From Spinacia oleracea (taxonomy: Eukaryota; Streptophyta; Magnoliopsida; Caryophyllales; Amaranthaceae): DNA of 64,000 nt. The notes beneath the pieces are model-generated. The model was not told where the DNA came from. It was given only the letters and a program-made list of their open reading frames with translations, and made no database searches. Where the stretch lies: positions 126,068,385 through 126,132,384 of the forward strand of contig NC_079487.1 in assembly GCF_020520425.1 (NCBI RefSeq), given 5' to 3'. The position numbers were made by a program, and so were the translations under genes. Of the stretch, positions 1-11,136 are shown one piece after another (position 1 is the stretch's first letter; each line of letters starts with the position of its first letter).

Positions 1-890
1 ATATAGCGACCCAAAGGCCTGCCAAGAGTTCATTATCCTTTTTTTTTCTTATTATCTTTCTATGTATAACGACATTATGTGTTCATGTTGATGATGATAT
101 ATACGATGGTGTACTTAAAATTGTACTTTCAATATGTATTGCACAACACGACTTAGCGTAAATTAATTGTAATTAAATCTAATTAGTGTATTTTATTCTT
201 GTATATGAAACTGGATCAACCAATTGAGAGTTGACATATTTTAATTTTATTTTAAATACATAAAAATAATTATATGTCGTAAGGTTGTTGTTGTCACTAC
301 CAAAAAAAGAGAGAGAACTAAAATGGTCATCGACTTATGGGGTAATTAAGATTCTTAACATCAAGTAGTATTTGGTTTAGCGATAAAGTTTGTATTTCTA
401 GTTTCTACATTAAACCCTGTATGAGGTAGTCCGGGGATATATGGAGATTAAATTTCTTTATTCTCCTCTATCTCTAGAAAGAATGACCTGCAAATTCGGG
501 CCGCATTGATTTGTGTGAGGTCACGGCCTAATTGATGCATTCTCCTCGATTATGCACCTACTAAGGCTACTAACGACGTAAGATCATGAGCTAATCATAT
601 TTTATGTGCGAATGATCTATAAGGACAATATATACTCATTAAAGATGTGGGAGCAGAAATTTTAACTTATAACATTGTCATACACATACTTTTAATCATA
701 ACCACTATGCATGCCAAAACCTCATACTTGTATACCTAGTAGTAGTATATATGTATATGACTTGTGTTTTAATTGAAGGACCTATAAAGTGACGAGTTTG
801 TGCTTCACCATAGACTAACGGTCCTTAATTTACATTGCAAAGGACCACCTCAAATTTGTAAGGGGCTTATTGAGTCATGCTCCCTCTGTT
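1..890. other. Intergenic spacer, no gene seen
   Basis: AT-rich sequence with stops in all frames and no recognisable protein or RNA signal. Nothing could be assigned here. Confidence 0.5.
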
Positions 891-1082
891 TTCTATTAGA
901 ATCTGTCTATTTCGATTGAAAACATTTTTTTTAGTGAAAACACAATGACACACATTAAAATAGTTTTATTTTCTTGTTTCAAAAATTACGAAGAAGAAGA
1001 AAACGAAAATATATAGAAAGGAGAGATGGATGAAAGATTGAGAGCAGATAAAAAAATGGAAGATAATAGAGAGGAAAATGTT

Positions 1083-1230
1083 ATTTCTTCTTTCAAAAAT
1101 GAAAATATTTTTCACCTATTAACTAAACACACAAATTAAGGAAACGACAAAATTATTTTCTGTCAAAACAAAATGTGTCATTTCTTCTTTTAAAAATGAA
1201 AATATTTTTCACCTATTAACTAAACACACA
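1083..1230. repeat. Direct repeat, about 51 bp, two copies 97 bp apart
   Basis: The segment 1083-1133 (starting ATTTCTTCTTTCAAAAATG, ending in ACTAAACACACA) recurs almost unchanged at 1180-1230. The 46-bp spacer is not part of the repeat. It lies just downstream of a decayed Stowaway-like start near 890 (CTCCCTCTGTTTTCTATTAGAA), so it may be an internal duplication in an old MITE. Confidence 0.75.
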
Positions 1231-1305
1231 ATTATGTATGTACACACTTAGCCTTTTGACAATATTATACTCATAGTTCCACTTTGACAAACATCAACCA
1301 ATTGA

Positions 1306-1514
1306 AGTTGACGTGAGTGGCTAATGGTTTCTTGTTCCTTAACCAAGATATCGGGTTCGAGCCTTGGCTATGAAAAAAACCTCAGCTGGGAGGGATGTTG
1401 CCCATGAGCTTACCGATGTACCCATGCAAACTCCCGTGAAAGATTAGTCCACTCGTTGAAGGTGGTGGGAACTCCTTGTAGACTTGTAGAGTTGTAGTAG
1501 AACAAAAAAAAAAA
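1306..1514 (+). mobile_element. SINE, family 1, copy a
   Basis: About 200 bp with a tRNA-like promoter B box (GGGTTCGAGCC near 1353-1363), a body containing CTGGGAGGGATGTTGCCCAT and GATTAGTCCACTCGTTGAA, and a 3' end rich in TTGTAGTAGAAC followed by a poly-A run (1503-1514). A second copy of the same body lies at 49042-49225, which shows this is a dispersed family. A tRNA-derived head and A-rich tail are the hallmarks of a plant SINE. The A box is decayed. Confidence 0.75.
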
Positions 1515-1904
1515 ATTGACAAATATCATTATTTTATACACAAGAAAAAAACATATTCATGTGTGATTTCGTTAGACTCATTTCATTTTTTATTTTCAAA
1601 TATATTTTTTTTTTTTACAATTTTTATTGTTTTTAAATATCAGTTATCATATATAATAATTAAATATATTAATGGTTAAAGTTTCACGTTTGTAAGCATG
1701 TAAGTAAAACTATATAGATTAAATTAAAACAGAGGTAATAAAAAAAAAAAAAATCAATCTAGGTCGGGAATTTACCACCAAACTTTTGGTTGACGATACT
1801 TTTTTTCTCTTCTTAGTTCTTACTAGATTTTGCAAGTTTAATTATACGTTCACAGTTAAACTATATTCTCTTTATTGTAGAGTTTTCTCTATTAATTGTT
1901 TATT

Positions 1905-2058
1905 GGTTCAGTGGTGATTGAGGCTAAAATTGGTAGGGAGAGCCGCGTGTTCGATCCCCTCGCAACAAAATTTGGCCATCCATAACTCGCCCCGAATTCG
2001 AATTAGCCCTAAAATTGAACCGGGTGGTAACACACACACACACCAAAAAAAAAAAAAG
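1905..2058 (+). mobile_element. SINE, tRNA-derived, family 2
   Basis: The segment begins with an A-box-like TGGTTCAGTGGTGATTGAGG, followed by a B-box-like GTGTTCGATCCCC about 45 bp later. The body is about 70 bp, and the 3' end is a (CA)n run leading into poly-A (2030-2057). This matches plant SINE organisation. It is unrelated in body sequence to the SINE at 1306-1514. Confidence 0.7.
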
Positions 2059-2383
2059 TTTTCTCTACCAAAAATTGGTTATAAATCGGATTATTGAGTT
2101 TAGAGTGTATTTCGAGTCTAGGTCGGGTAATTTAGTTAGCATAATTTATAGGGGTCTTTTTTCTAGCTATAATGAGAAAGCAAAGTGATAAAGGTTGGAA
2201 CTTGCGATAAAAACATTTGTGTAGTAACTATTTTTTAAAATTACTTAAAATATATTATTAGATTGTAATTTCTAACTTTTAATTTATAATTTACAAAAAT
2301 AAAAGGATATACATATTTACTATAAACCATTATAAAATTTATTTCCTTCTTTTTGCATGAATTACCTTATTTTAATAGTAAAA

Positions 2384-3024
2384 CTAGTGTGTGGCCCGGG
2401 CGATGCCCTGGTCGCTACATTGAATAGTTAAAATTTTAGATTTTTCTTGAGCTCAATATTTGACGAAATGCATGTATACCATAAAGTGAAAAACATCAAT
2501 TAAGTTTGTCAACTACAAAGACACACTAGGTCATTTATCATGCAAAGTAATTTTTCAATTAGATAATTTTACTATTTGTATAATTTGTTTTCTAGTGGAA
2601 CTAAGTGTTTCAAATTAATAACACCAAATTAGATATAAGCAGTCATGCAAGGTATTTCTATAGTTGATGCTTATGAGATTCATGACATCATGTTTCTTCA
2701 TAGTTGTCCTAATTCTTTATTATTTTTTTTCAAAATATTCCATAGAAAATAAAAAATCAAATAAAAATTTAGTTGGTTTAGACTTCATGTTAACATTTAT
2801 TTATAAATTAATGTGAAGAAATAAACCACAATTGGTGGTTGGTTAAGATGGTAATGAGAAATATCATTCAGACATGAGGTCTAGAGTTCGAACCTCATTG
2901 TATTGATTTTTGGTTATCCATGACATGGCATACCACTTGGTGAGTGAATGGTGTGGCTCAAAGGGAAGAGGACCACGTGGCACATATACATTTTCCACAA
3001 CGCCTTTTAATATATTAGTATAGA
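2384..3024 (-). mobile_element. Non-autonomous Helitron, 641 bp, canonical borders
   Basis: Read on the minus strand, the element starts TCTATACTAATATATTAAAA at 3024 and ends in a GC-rich hairpin (CCAGGGCATCGCCCGGG) about 7 nt before the terminal CTAG at 2384-2387. The flanking bases are A (before TC) and T (after CTAG), the exact Helitron target. There are no terminal inverted repeats and no target duplication. No helicase or Rep gene is present, so it is non-autonomous. The interior carries a tRNA-like stretch (about 2838-2905, with AGAGTTCGAACCTC). Confidence 0.85.
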
Positions 3025-3360
3025 TATGGCCTTAGATTAGAATTGTAAGTACGCGCGTACGTACGAATGTACGCGAAACAAAAAGGAAATTAAATCAAAT
3101 ACTCCGTACAAATTTATTGGTTATGAATGTATGATCGATCAATGGATCGATGATAATACAATATGGAAAACAAATTCCAACAAACATTTGACACGAAACC
3201 AACTTGAACATATATCAAGATCACAAACAAGTTAAAATAGAGAACAAATTAAATCAAAGGTCTGTATCGTCCTTATAGCTCATTCAGACGAAAAATAAAA
3301 ATTGAATTAAATCAATGCATGCATAATTACGTTGCAAAAGTGCGCGATGAGCTAGTGAGT

Positions 3361-3576
3361 TTAAGCCCTTGCAAACGAGAAAGCGAATCCCACAAGTCCA
3401 ACCATCAAGGCGGAAAAGGGTGCAAGTGAGCTCGATGCACCGGTGTCGCCGCCACCTTTCTTCATCATCGGTGATGGAGCCTCGGCATGGTGGTGACCGT
3501 CATGAGCCGATACAAACACGGCCATGGCAATCAAACAAGTGACAAACACAACAACTTTCATTTGAGAGTTAGCCAT
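3361..3576 (-). CDS. Arabinogalactan-peptide-like GPI-anchored small protein (copy 1)
   Basis: A single-exon 71-aa protein. Residues 1 to about 24 form a signal peptide ending VSA. A short mature region follows, rich in His (HDGHHH), with a Pro motif (EAPSP) suited to hydroxyproline arabinogalactan addition, then Gly/Ser. The hydrophobic C-terminus (about residues 50-71, after a Ser cluster) looks like a GPI-attachment signal. Such peptides end up on the outer plasma membrane or cell wall. The ATG is at 3576, and a TATA box (TATATAA) lies at 3672-3678 on the minus strand. A paralogue lies 4.4 kb away at 7943-8194 with the same start (MANSQ), the same HDGHHHAE core and a matching promoter. The AGP assignment rests on architecture only. 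The histidine run could bind metal, which is inference. Confidence 0.75.
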   Translation of the reverse strand: MANSQMKVVVFVTCLIAMAVFVSAHDGHHHAEAPSPMMKKGGGDTGASSSLAPFSALMVGLVGFAFSFARA

Positions 3577-3671
3577 GGCACAACAAAAGACTTGTAATAG
3601 TGATTAACACAAAAACTATTTATGTTTTTTTTTGTTATGATTTTTGAAGAATTATATGTGGAATCAGGGAT

Positions 3672-3678
3672 TTATATA
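3672..3678 (-). promoter_or_regulatory. TATA box of the first AGP-like gene
   Basis: TATATAA on the minus strand, about 96 bp upstream of the ATG at 3576. The surrounding bases (GGATTTATATAGAAGCCATC on plus) recur with one or two changes upstream of the paralogue at 8286-8292, so the promoter was duplicated along with the gene. Confidence 0.7.
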
Positions 3679-3699
3679 GAAGCCATCTAATTGCAGGTC

Positions 3700-4990
3700 A
3701 ATGATATTAAATTTTAATTTCTGTTTTTTTTTCTTCCCCGGCCGTCCATTATGACATTGTGCGATTATACGTGGTTGTACTACTTGTACAAATAATTGTA
3801 CAAATACGACTTAGTTGTGTCCTTGTATGGTACTATGGTGGTATTGGCCGGGCAAACCGAAGCTACGTTGTTCGCTATGGGTTGAAATAAACCGACTCGA
3901 TTATATTTGTTGGATAAAAGGTAAAGAGTGGGTAAAACTCTTACTATTTCGGGAAAAGATTTTTGTCTCACACTAAAAGGAAGTATTCCGTTTTTTTTTT
4001 TCCTTGTTTAAATAGTATAGTGAGTTTTATATTGTTTGAAGTGCTATCCCTTATGTTGTGGGTTAGAAGGAGGCATCCCCTCGCGTATCGCCACCTGTCA
4101 ATGGCATGTTTTCTGTGTGATGGGGCCGTTACGAAGTCCACTTTACACCTCTTAATTGATTTTGTAAAACAGGTTTTGGGTTCATTTGAAATACACAGAA
4201 ACATATTATTATTCTTCCTCTCTTCTCAGTTTTCTTTAACTATTGTTCTAATCATATTATGAGTTTTTAATTCGTCTTATTTGAATGCACACTAAAACGG
4301 ATTACTGTATAAAATCTTGGGGGACAAGACAATATTCTTCAACACGTCACAACTTCACACATAAATCAAATATTCGCCCCACATTTACATAACCATTTTC
4401 AGATTTTGCAGTACTACTTCCTGCAATATTTCTACATAAGCATATTTATAGTGCACATGTATTCATAGTCCAGACTTTGCTGCTTTCTCTTGCTTCTACA
4501 TAAACTCTTTTAATTTGTTCTATAGGCCAATGCTATAAGTACATGGTTTATGTTTATGATGGTTTGATCTTGTAGATATGAGCTGGATAGATAGTGTAGA
4601 TTATTTAACTTGATAATTTGAATCAGAAAAATATTAACTTGACAATTTTATACATTAGATAATTGTAAGGTACATTTTGATCGATTGTCAATAGCTGGCC
4701 GCCCGGCTGAGTTTTGGCGACTTTTTCATCTCATTATTAGTTTGTTGTTTTTTGATCGATGATTTGTTTAGTTTGATGTTAAAGTTGACAAATGTGTATA
4801 TATGGCAAAATTAACATGAATCAAATCATCCAATTCTAAATTTTTGATATTTCACTTAAATTTAACCGGTACCCACACATATATGACGCGAGTTTAACCT
4901 GAATCGAAAATTGATACGAATTTAACTAGCCGGACCTTGGTAATTAAAGTGAGTGATATTGAAATGCCAACATATTTAAGTACAAGCGTA
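3700..4990. other. Intergenic, no supported gene
   Basis: AT-rich spacer. The open frames here (99 and 78 aa, overlapping on opposite strands at 3963-4262) match nothing I recognise and are probably chance frames. Confidence 0.5.
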
Positions 4991-4993
4991 TAA

Positions 4994-5879
4994 GGGTGAG
5001 TTTATCCCTAGTCTTGAAGGGAGTCTCGAGTTGAGTCTCAAGCCTAAATCTTGGGATAAGGTAGTAAAAGACTACACTAAGTCTTGAAATGAGTTTGAAA
5101 ATCCAAGACTCACTCAAGACTCCACTTTTTTTATTCCTCCAATCAAATTATGCCACATCATCAAACTTAATTTATCTTATTTCACCCAACTAAATTATTG
5201 ATGGTTTATGTAATATTTTGTTTCATTTGCCTTTAAATTTATGTTTTAGATCTTTTGAATTTAATATGTTGTATTATTGTTTCTAATTTGTACGGAACAT
5301 ATGTCAATTTCGAAATTAATTAACATTTTTTTTTCATTTTTTTCTCGAAATATAAATTACATTGTTTTAGAGCCGATCAACATGGGCCTGACCCGCTGGC
5401 CCGGCCTGACCCGATCTGAAAATTACCGGGTGTTGGGCAGAAGGCCCGCCCCGACCCGATTTTTTTAACAAATATACGGCCTTTGGACAACGCAAAACAA
5501 CAATTTTAGTTATAAATTTGGCCCGGTCCGAAAACCCGCTATTTTTTGTCCGAAATAGCGGGTTTTGGGCATACAAAATTTGCCCGAAGCTTGGACCGGC
5601 CCGCCCCAACATAATGGATAAATTTTTATGTTCTCGACCCGGGCCACCTTTTGATCGGGTCTACTTTGTTTATATATAAGAAAACTTAGTTTCAATATTA
5701 TTTGGAAAATGTACCCAAAAAAAGATATATACATAAAATATTTTAAGAGTTGGGTGAGTCTGAGAATAATGTGTAAAAATAGGGTGAGTTTTGTGTGAGT
5801 CTGGATAATGAAAAAGTTAGTGAAAAACTTATGTGTCAGAGTTTGAAGATTGAAGGTGAGTTTGGGGATAAACTCACCC
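4994..5879. mobile_element. Harbinger/Tourist-like element, 886 bp
   Basis: Inverted ends GGGTGAGTTTATCCC (4994-5008) and its near-complement GGGATAAACTCACCC (5865-5879) are flanked by TAA on both sides (4991-4993 and 5880-5882), the 3-bp duplication typical of PIF/Harbinger. The interior has no transposase. It carries a GC-rich block (about 5380-5650) of repeated GGCCCG/GACCCG words. Confidence 0.7.
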
Positions 5880-5882
5880 TAA

Positions 5883-6715
5883 CAATACCTGGACAAACAT
5901 TCTTGAAACCAAATTGAATAATGGGTCTGTCAAATGTGACCTGCAAATCGAATAGACCCTCAACGAAATTTTATGCTACGTACCAACTCGATTGACACCT
6001 TGATCGTTTTGTAAATGTTAGAGATATAATGAACAATTAGAAGTGGAGACACTTGTACATATAAAAATAAATCGGGTATTCATTAACAAGCCAATGAGTT
6101 TTGAAAAAAATTAAAATAAAGAAAGATAGCAATTAGTAGAAGGTACACTCGGTTGCACGTAAAGTTACATGCAACGGATTTGTTTAGAATTTTTACTCCT
6201 TTAAACAAAAGTACATATTTACCGTTGAAAAGTACATTTTTACACAAAAACTACATCCGCTTTAAAAGAACGAAAGATGTATGTGCTTTTAAACTGTAAA
6301 ATTTGTTTTTAAATTATAAAAATGTGTTTTTAAACCGTAAAAATGTGTTTTTAACCCGGTTGCAGGTAGAGCTACATACAACCGGGTGCACGTTCTGATT
6401 TGTGGAAAGATAGAAACTTGAAATCTACATAGTATATTACATACACCCGATGCACGGTGCGCCTTCTCACATTTTCACCTTACATGTGAGGATAAAATGT
6501 TATAGAAACCACCAATTGATATAAATATACCCTTGGGTGCACGGTGCACACGGATACACCTAATAATTTCATGAAATCTGGCATGAGAAAGAGATAGAAT
6601 AAGTACGAAAGTATAATTTACTTGAACTGATTCATTTCACTTTCCTTTTACCAAAATAATAACCGGATCAACTAATCAAAGTCAACTATGGCAAATATTA
6701 GAGTCAAACAATTTA
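5883..6715. other. Intergenic, no gene seen
   Basis: Low-complexity A/T-rich sequence. Near 6250-6350 the short phrase AAAATGTGTTTTTAAACCGT and variants repeat about three times. No coding or RNA signal. Confidence 0.5.
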
Positions 6716-6835
6716 GGTCCTGTTCTTCTGAACTTTATTTGGCTGAACTGAATTGAACTGAACTTAATGGAGCTGAACTGAACTGAACTGAACTAAACTT
6801 AATGGAACTGCAAAAAAGTCCAAAAAAACAGGACC
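6716..6835. mobile_element. Tiny Harbinger-like MITE (120 bp) with (CTGAA)n core
   Basis: Inverted ends GGTCCTGTT and AACAGGACC are flanked by TTA on each side (6713-6715 and 6836-6838). The interior is almost wholly a degenerate CTGAA/GAACT repeat (about 6732-6812). Confidence 0.7.
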
Positions 6836-6838
6836 TTA

Positions 6839-7940
6839 TTTATGCTGGCAACTTGGCATAGAGATATGCACGTGAATAGCCACATAAAGCGATTATTAAC
6901 GTAGACGAGATTCGATTTTAAAAATTGACCAAAAATGTACGAAAAACAATTATTTTTTCATTACGTCATTCCATCGTCCCTCTTTCTTATCTTTCTTTAT
7001 CACTATTCCAACCTATCAAATGTCAATGCATGATCCATCTCGACCAAGTGATAAATACAGCTCATAAAGTATGTTTTTCTATTTTTTTGGGTGAAATATT
7101 TTGACTTTCACACTTGTTAACTTGAAATTTTGACCATTAATATAATTATGTGACTAGTAATAATTTCTGACAACACGATAGCTTACTCCGTATGATTTTT
7201 TATTTATTTATATTACTCGTACTAAATTAAAAGATCTAAAACACGGATGAAGTATTTGATATACTAGACAGCTAGAGAAATACATCCATAAAATTCAACA
7301 TATTGCGGATGTCGCGTTAGTAGAATCAATTAGATGAATAATCACAAGTGGATTAGATTTTTTTTTTTTTCAATCAAGCTAGCGAGCTTGTTGAGAACTT
7401 ATGATTGGTAAAATCTACACATATCCGGCCGGTTTTTTCAAGCCTTTATCTGTTCCATAGTTTCGATGTCCATATTATAATTTGTATGTACCACTTATAT
7501 TCGCGAGGAGGAATTCCTAATTGTAACTTTTCCTTATCTATCAAAAAATACTCCGTATTATAGTTTGAATCAAAATTGCGCCTTGTTTATGTCCAAATTT
7601 TATACCAAGCAAAAAAATAGTTTGAATGAGAGAAAAGAGGCATCTCAAATCAAAATACTCTGTATTAACTTTTAAAGTCGTAGTACTACATGAAATAGCC
7701 ACGGTCACGTACAATCAACACGAATAAGTAATAACGTACAAAAGAAAATCAGAAAATGCATTTAATCTATAAATTACATAGTACGAACCATGGAATACGA
7801 CACAATACATGTGGTGTACGTAACGAAGGCCTTGGAAAACAAAAACAGCACGAAACCAACATGAACCGGAGGAGATCACAATTAAACAAAACGTATATTT
7901 ACTACGTAACAAATAATTAAAAGATCGAAATTAAGAAGAC
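6839..7940. other. Intergenic, downstream of the second AGP-like gene
   Basis: No gene supported. Several TACTCCGTAT-type words occur (for example near 7183 and 7550), fragments of old Stowaway ends. The 65-aa open frame at 7715-7912 lies in the putative 3' region of the AGP-like gene and resembles nothing known. Confidence 0.45.
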
Positions 7941-7942
7941 AT

Positions 7943-8194
7943 TCAAATCCTTGCAACGGAGAAAACAAACCCTACAAGTCCAACCATCAAAGCCGAAAAG
8001 GGTGCAAGCTTAAATGAACTCGAAGCACCAGAGTCACCACGGCCGCCATTTGGTGAGTCGCCACCCGGTCCACCATTCTTCATAAACGGCGATGGACCCT
8101 CAGCGTGGTGATGACCGTCGTGGGCCGATACAATCACTGCCATGGCAATTATACAAGCCACCAACACCAAAACTTTAACTTGAGAGTTAGCCAT
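7943..8194 (-). CDS. Arabinogalactan-peptide-like GPI-anchored small protein (copy 2)
   Basis: A single-exon 83-aa paralogue of the gene at 3361-3576. The ATG at 8194 is chosen because the frame further upstream opens with TTG and because MANSQ then aligns with copy 1. It has a signal peptide (about residues 1-24, ending VSA), then HDGHHHAEGPSP. A Gly/Asn/Asp-rich stretch of roughly 12 residues is absent from copy 1. A Ser cluster and a C-terminal hydrophobic tail suit GPI anchoring. A TATA box lies at 8286-8292 on the minus strand. The two copies differ mostly by this indel and by conservative changes in the hydrophobic ends. The expected role is a cell-surface proteoglycan peptide; specific function is unknown. 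Confidence 0.75.
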   Translation of the reverse strand: MANSQVKVLVLVACIIAMAVIVSAHDGHHHAEGPSPFMKNGGPGGDSPNGGRGDSGASSSFKLAPFSALMVGLVGFVFSVARI

Positions 8195-8285
8195 GACCAA
8201 AATGTATAAATTAACTATGTGTTTGTTTTATTAATATGCTTTGTTGTTGTACGTTGTGTTATATTTGATGAAATATTCATGGGAT

Positions 8286-8292
8286 TTATATA
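8286..8292 (-). promoter_or_regulatory. TATA box of the second AGP-like gene
   Basis: TATATAA on the minus strand, about 92 bp upstream of the ATG at 8194, in the same local context as the TATA box of the first copy. Confidence 0.7.
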
Positions 8293-8533
8293 GAAAGCCA
8301 TCCAAATGATAAGTCAATTTGTTACCAACATATTATATGATAAATTGTTTAATTTAAATATCCAGTCCCGCGATACTTATTCCAATTCTGAATTATTCTT
8401 CGCCTTATGTACGTAATTTTTACAATTAACAATTGTATTAGTCAAATGTTTGTTTGTTTGTTTTTTTAAAATGCAAACGACAAGTACCTCTGGCTTTGAA
8501 TCTTAGCGACTTTTTTCATTTATAATAATAATA

Positions 8534-8799
8534 TTTCATCCGTTCTAAAATATCGCACCATGTTGACTTTTACACTATTCAATATTCATGTTGTGCCCTT
8601 TGGCCATTTTTTGTAAAATATACGTAAAAGAAGTGTAATCATGTAGGATCATATTAGATTCGTATCGATATATTCTTTCTAAATATCAATTTTTTATAAT
8701 TTTTACTTATACATAATTCGAGGGATAACGAGTCAAAGTGATGTATTGGGATCGGAAGTGTGAAGTTAACATGGTGCAATATTTCCGGAACGGAGAAAG
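8534..8799. mobile_element. Stowaway-like MITE, decayed
   Basis: The ends TTTCATCCGTTCTAAAATAT and (on minus) CTTTCTCCGTTCCGGAAATA are imperfect inverted repeats. Both continue into GCACCATGTT, and TA flanks each side (8532-8533 and 8800-8801). No coding capacity. Confidence 0.65.
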
Positions 8800-9341
8800 T
8801 ATCATGTCTAATTTCTTGATTTTTTTTAATTGCGTACAATGGAAACTTCTTAGTTTGTTATGTCGTACAGTAATAAACATGTCGTGTACTCTTGTGTATA
8901 GTGTTGATTCATACGGAGTACTTCATGTGATTACTCCGTATATAATTAAGCGTGGATGTCCTGAATGAAGTAGTACGTACTCCAGACTTATCCTATGTTA
9001 GAGTCTTGGGTGAAATATGTTACTCGTCGTACATGCAACATGCCATTCGTATCGAGTAATGGACAAAACGAACCGTTCATCATTTTTGAAAGAATGAAGG
9101 TTGAGGTTGACGTTAAATTTTGAAATATACTTTAAAACAACGTTTGACCAAGCTTTTATAAATGGTTACGTTCCTAAATCACGATTATCTAAGCTTCATT
9201 TTGAATTTGACTTTAAAATCCAATTAATTGGGTCATAGTCATGAATTTACATCCTACCAAAATGGATGCACTTAATTGGGTCATATGCTACACGAAACAG
9301 TTTTTCCTACCTCACCAAGTTACAATGCTTATAGCCTTATA

Positions 9342-10301
9342 CTAGTGTTTGGGCCCAAGCGATGCCCCACGTTATTATGTGTGAAATTATGTTAATTTTT
9401 TTTCACAAGATAATTATGATATATCGTATTAATATTAATTTTGCAAAGGTAACAGGTAAAAAGTTATAGCTTAATTGGATAATGCTCTAGTGTTGAAACT
9501 GGTGGTTGCAAGTTCAAATCTTATCCAAAAACCATATTATTTCTCATGTTTTAAATGAAAGTGAATTGCTAGCATGGACTTATATATGTATAGGAGACAT
9601 ATTTGTTGAATTATTAGAGCGCCACGTAGGAAATATAATGGTTTCGACCAATAAAAAATAAGATTTCTAATTATTTTTGAATTAAATAATTGAGTACCAC
9701 GTAGATAATTAATTAGGTGCCACATAGAAGCCACGTAGAAAATCTAATGATCTCGACCAATAAAAAATAAGATTTCTAATTTATTTTTGAATTAAAAAGA
9801 TCGAGTGCCACGTATATAAGTAATTAGGCGCCACACATATATTTTAATTAATTAATTACTAATATATACAACTACATCCAAAATCAAACACTCTAATAAT
9901 TAAAAAAAAATCTAAAATTTTCCTCAAAAAAAAATAAAATCTAATACAAAATTCATCCAAAATCAAACACTAATCTGAAATGAAATTCAATCTAAAATCA
10001 AACATTAATCCAATATTAAAACGACACGAACGAATGAAATCTAATGGTTTCGGCCGGCCAATGAAAAATAATATTTCGAAAGTATTTTTGAATTAAAAAA
10101 GTCGAGTGCCACATAGATAAATAATTAGGTGCTACGTATTTTTTTTATTAATTAATTACTAATATTACGCATGTACAATTTCATCAAAAGTTTAACATTA
10201 TAATAATTAAAAAGTAAATCTAAAATGAAATTTAATCCAAAATCAAAATAAAAAACTAATATAATCCAATATATAAAATATAGCCATTGTTATATATAGA
10301 G
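9342..10301 (-). mobile_element. Probable non-autonomous Helitron with internal 110-bp repeats
   Basis: Read on minus, it ends with a hairpin-like GGGGCATCGCTTGGGCCC followed by AAACACTAG and host T at 9341, closely matching the 3' end of the Helitron at 2384-3024. The 5' end is placed near 10301 (TCTATATATAAC on minus), but the base before it is not the expected A, so this border is uncertain. The interior holds three copies of a roughly 110-bp unit (about 9610, 9729 and 10030) sharing ACCAATAAAAAATAAGATTT and GTGCCACGTA words, and a tRNA-like stretch (about 9465-9530). Confidence 0.6.
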
Positions 10302-10815
10302 AAGTTTTATTTTAACTTAACAGTTTATTAGAATCCGCGTAAAATCTAGTATTCAATAAATTAAGTGCAACAACTCAAAGCTAGCTATATAATTGTTAGA
10401 TTTGGCGTAACATGTTCACTTATCCAATCACTTATCCAAGTCATGCACGAACTTCCCAACTAGTAAGTTTCTAAAATAAGGAGAAACGAACAAACCCTTT
10501 ATTATTTCCTCATTAAAATTACCGAAAACCTATATCCATTAGGATTGGGGTTATTGGTTTAAAAAATACAAAACTGCGACGATGAATAATGTTGTGTTCA
10601 TTAAGATGTTGTACAGAAGAATATCTTGTATAATTTTTATGTGCTACGGAGTTCTAAAAAGAATTAGGACAATTTTAATATTTTTACGTAGACATCAAAT
10701 ATCTTAAGAGTTCTCTTATCACGGAGATAAGTTCATAGTACGTACAAAATAAGCTTTTTTATGTATTATTTCACATATAAATAAGTTTGTCAATAAGTTA
10801 TGTTAAATTAAGATA

Positions 10816-11134
10816 CTCCTCTCGTTCCTATTTAAGTGTCCACTTTGGAGGAATTCACGGTAATTAAGGAAAATGAAAAGTGTGTAAGAAATACAATGAC
10901 TGAGATTGTTTTTTTGGGGAAAGGATAAAATAGATACTTCGTAATTGTTTATTGATAAATTACAAATAAAAGTGGATTGGTGGATGGAAAGTGTAGAATG
11001 TGTAAGAAAAAACAATCATGATTTATGGAAAAGTGTATGGAAAAGTGTAGACGTGTAGTACAAAAATGGAAAGTGGACACTTATAAGGGAACGCGATTTT
11101 TGGAAAGTGGACACTTAAATAGGAACGGAGGAAG
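10816..11134. mobile_element. Stowaway MITE, 319 bp
   Basis: Ends CTCCTCTCGTTCCTATTTAA and (on minus) CTTCCTCCGTTCCTATTTAA both continue into GTGTCCACTTT, with TA on each side (10814-10815 and 11135-11136). The 3' TIR is partly duplicated internally (GTGGACACTTATAAGGGAAC before GTGGACACTTAAATAGGAAC). Confidence 0.8.
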
Positions 11135-11136
11135 TA

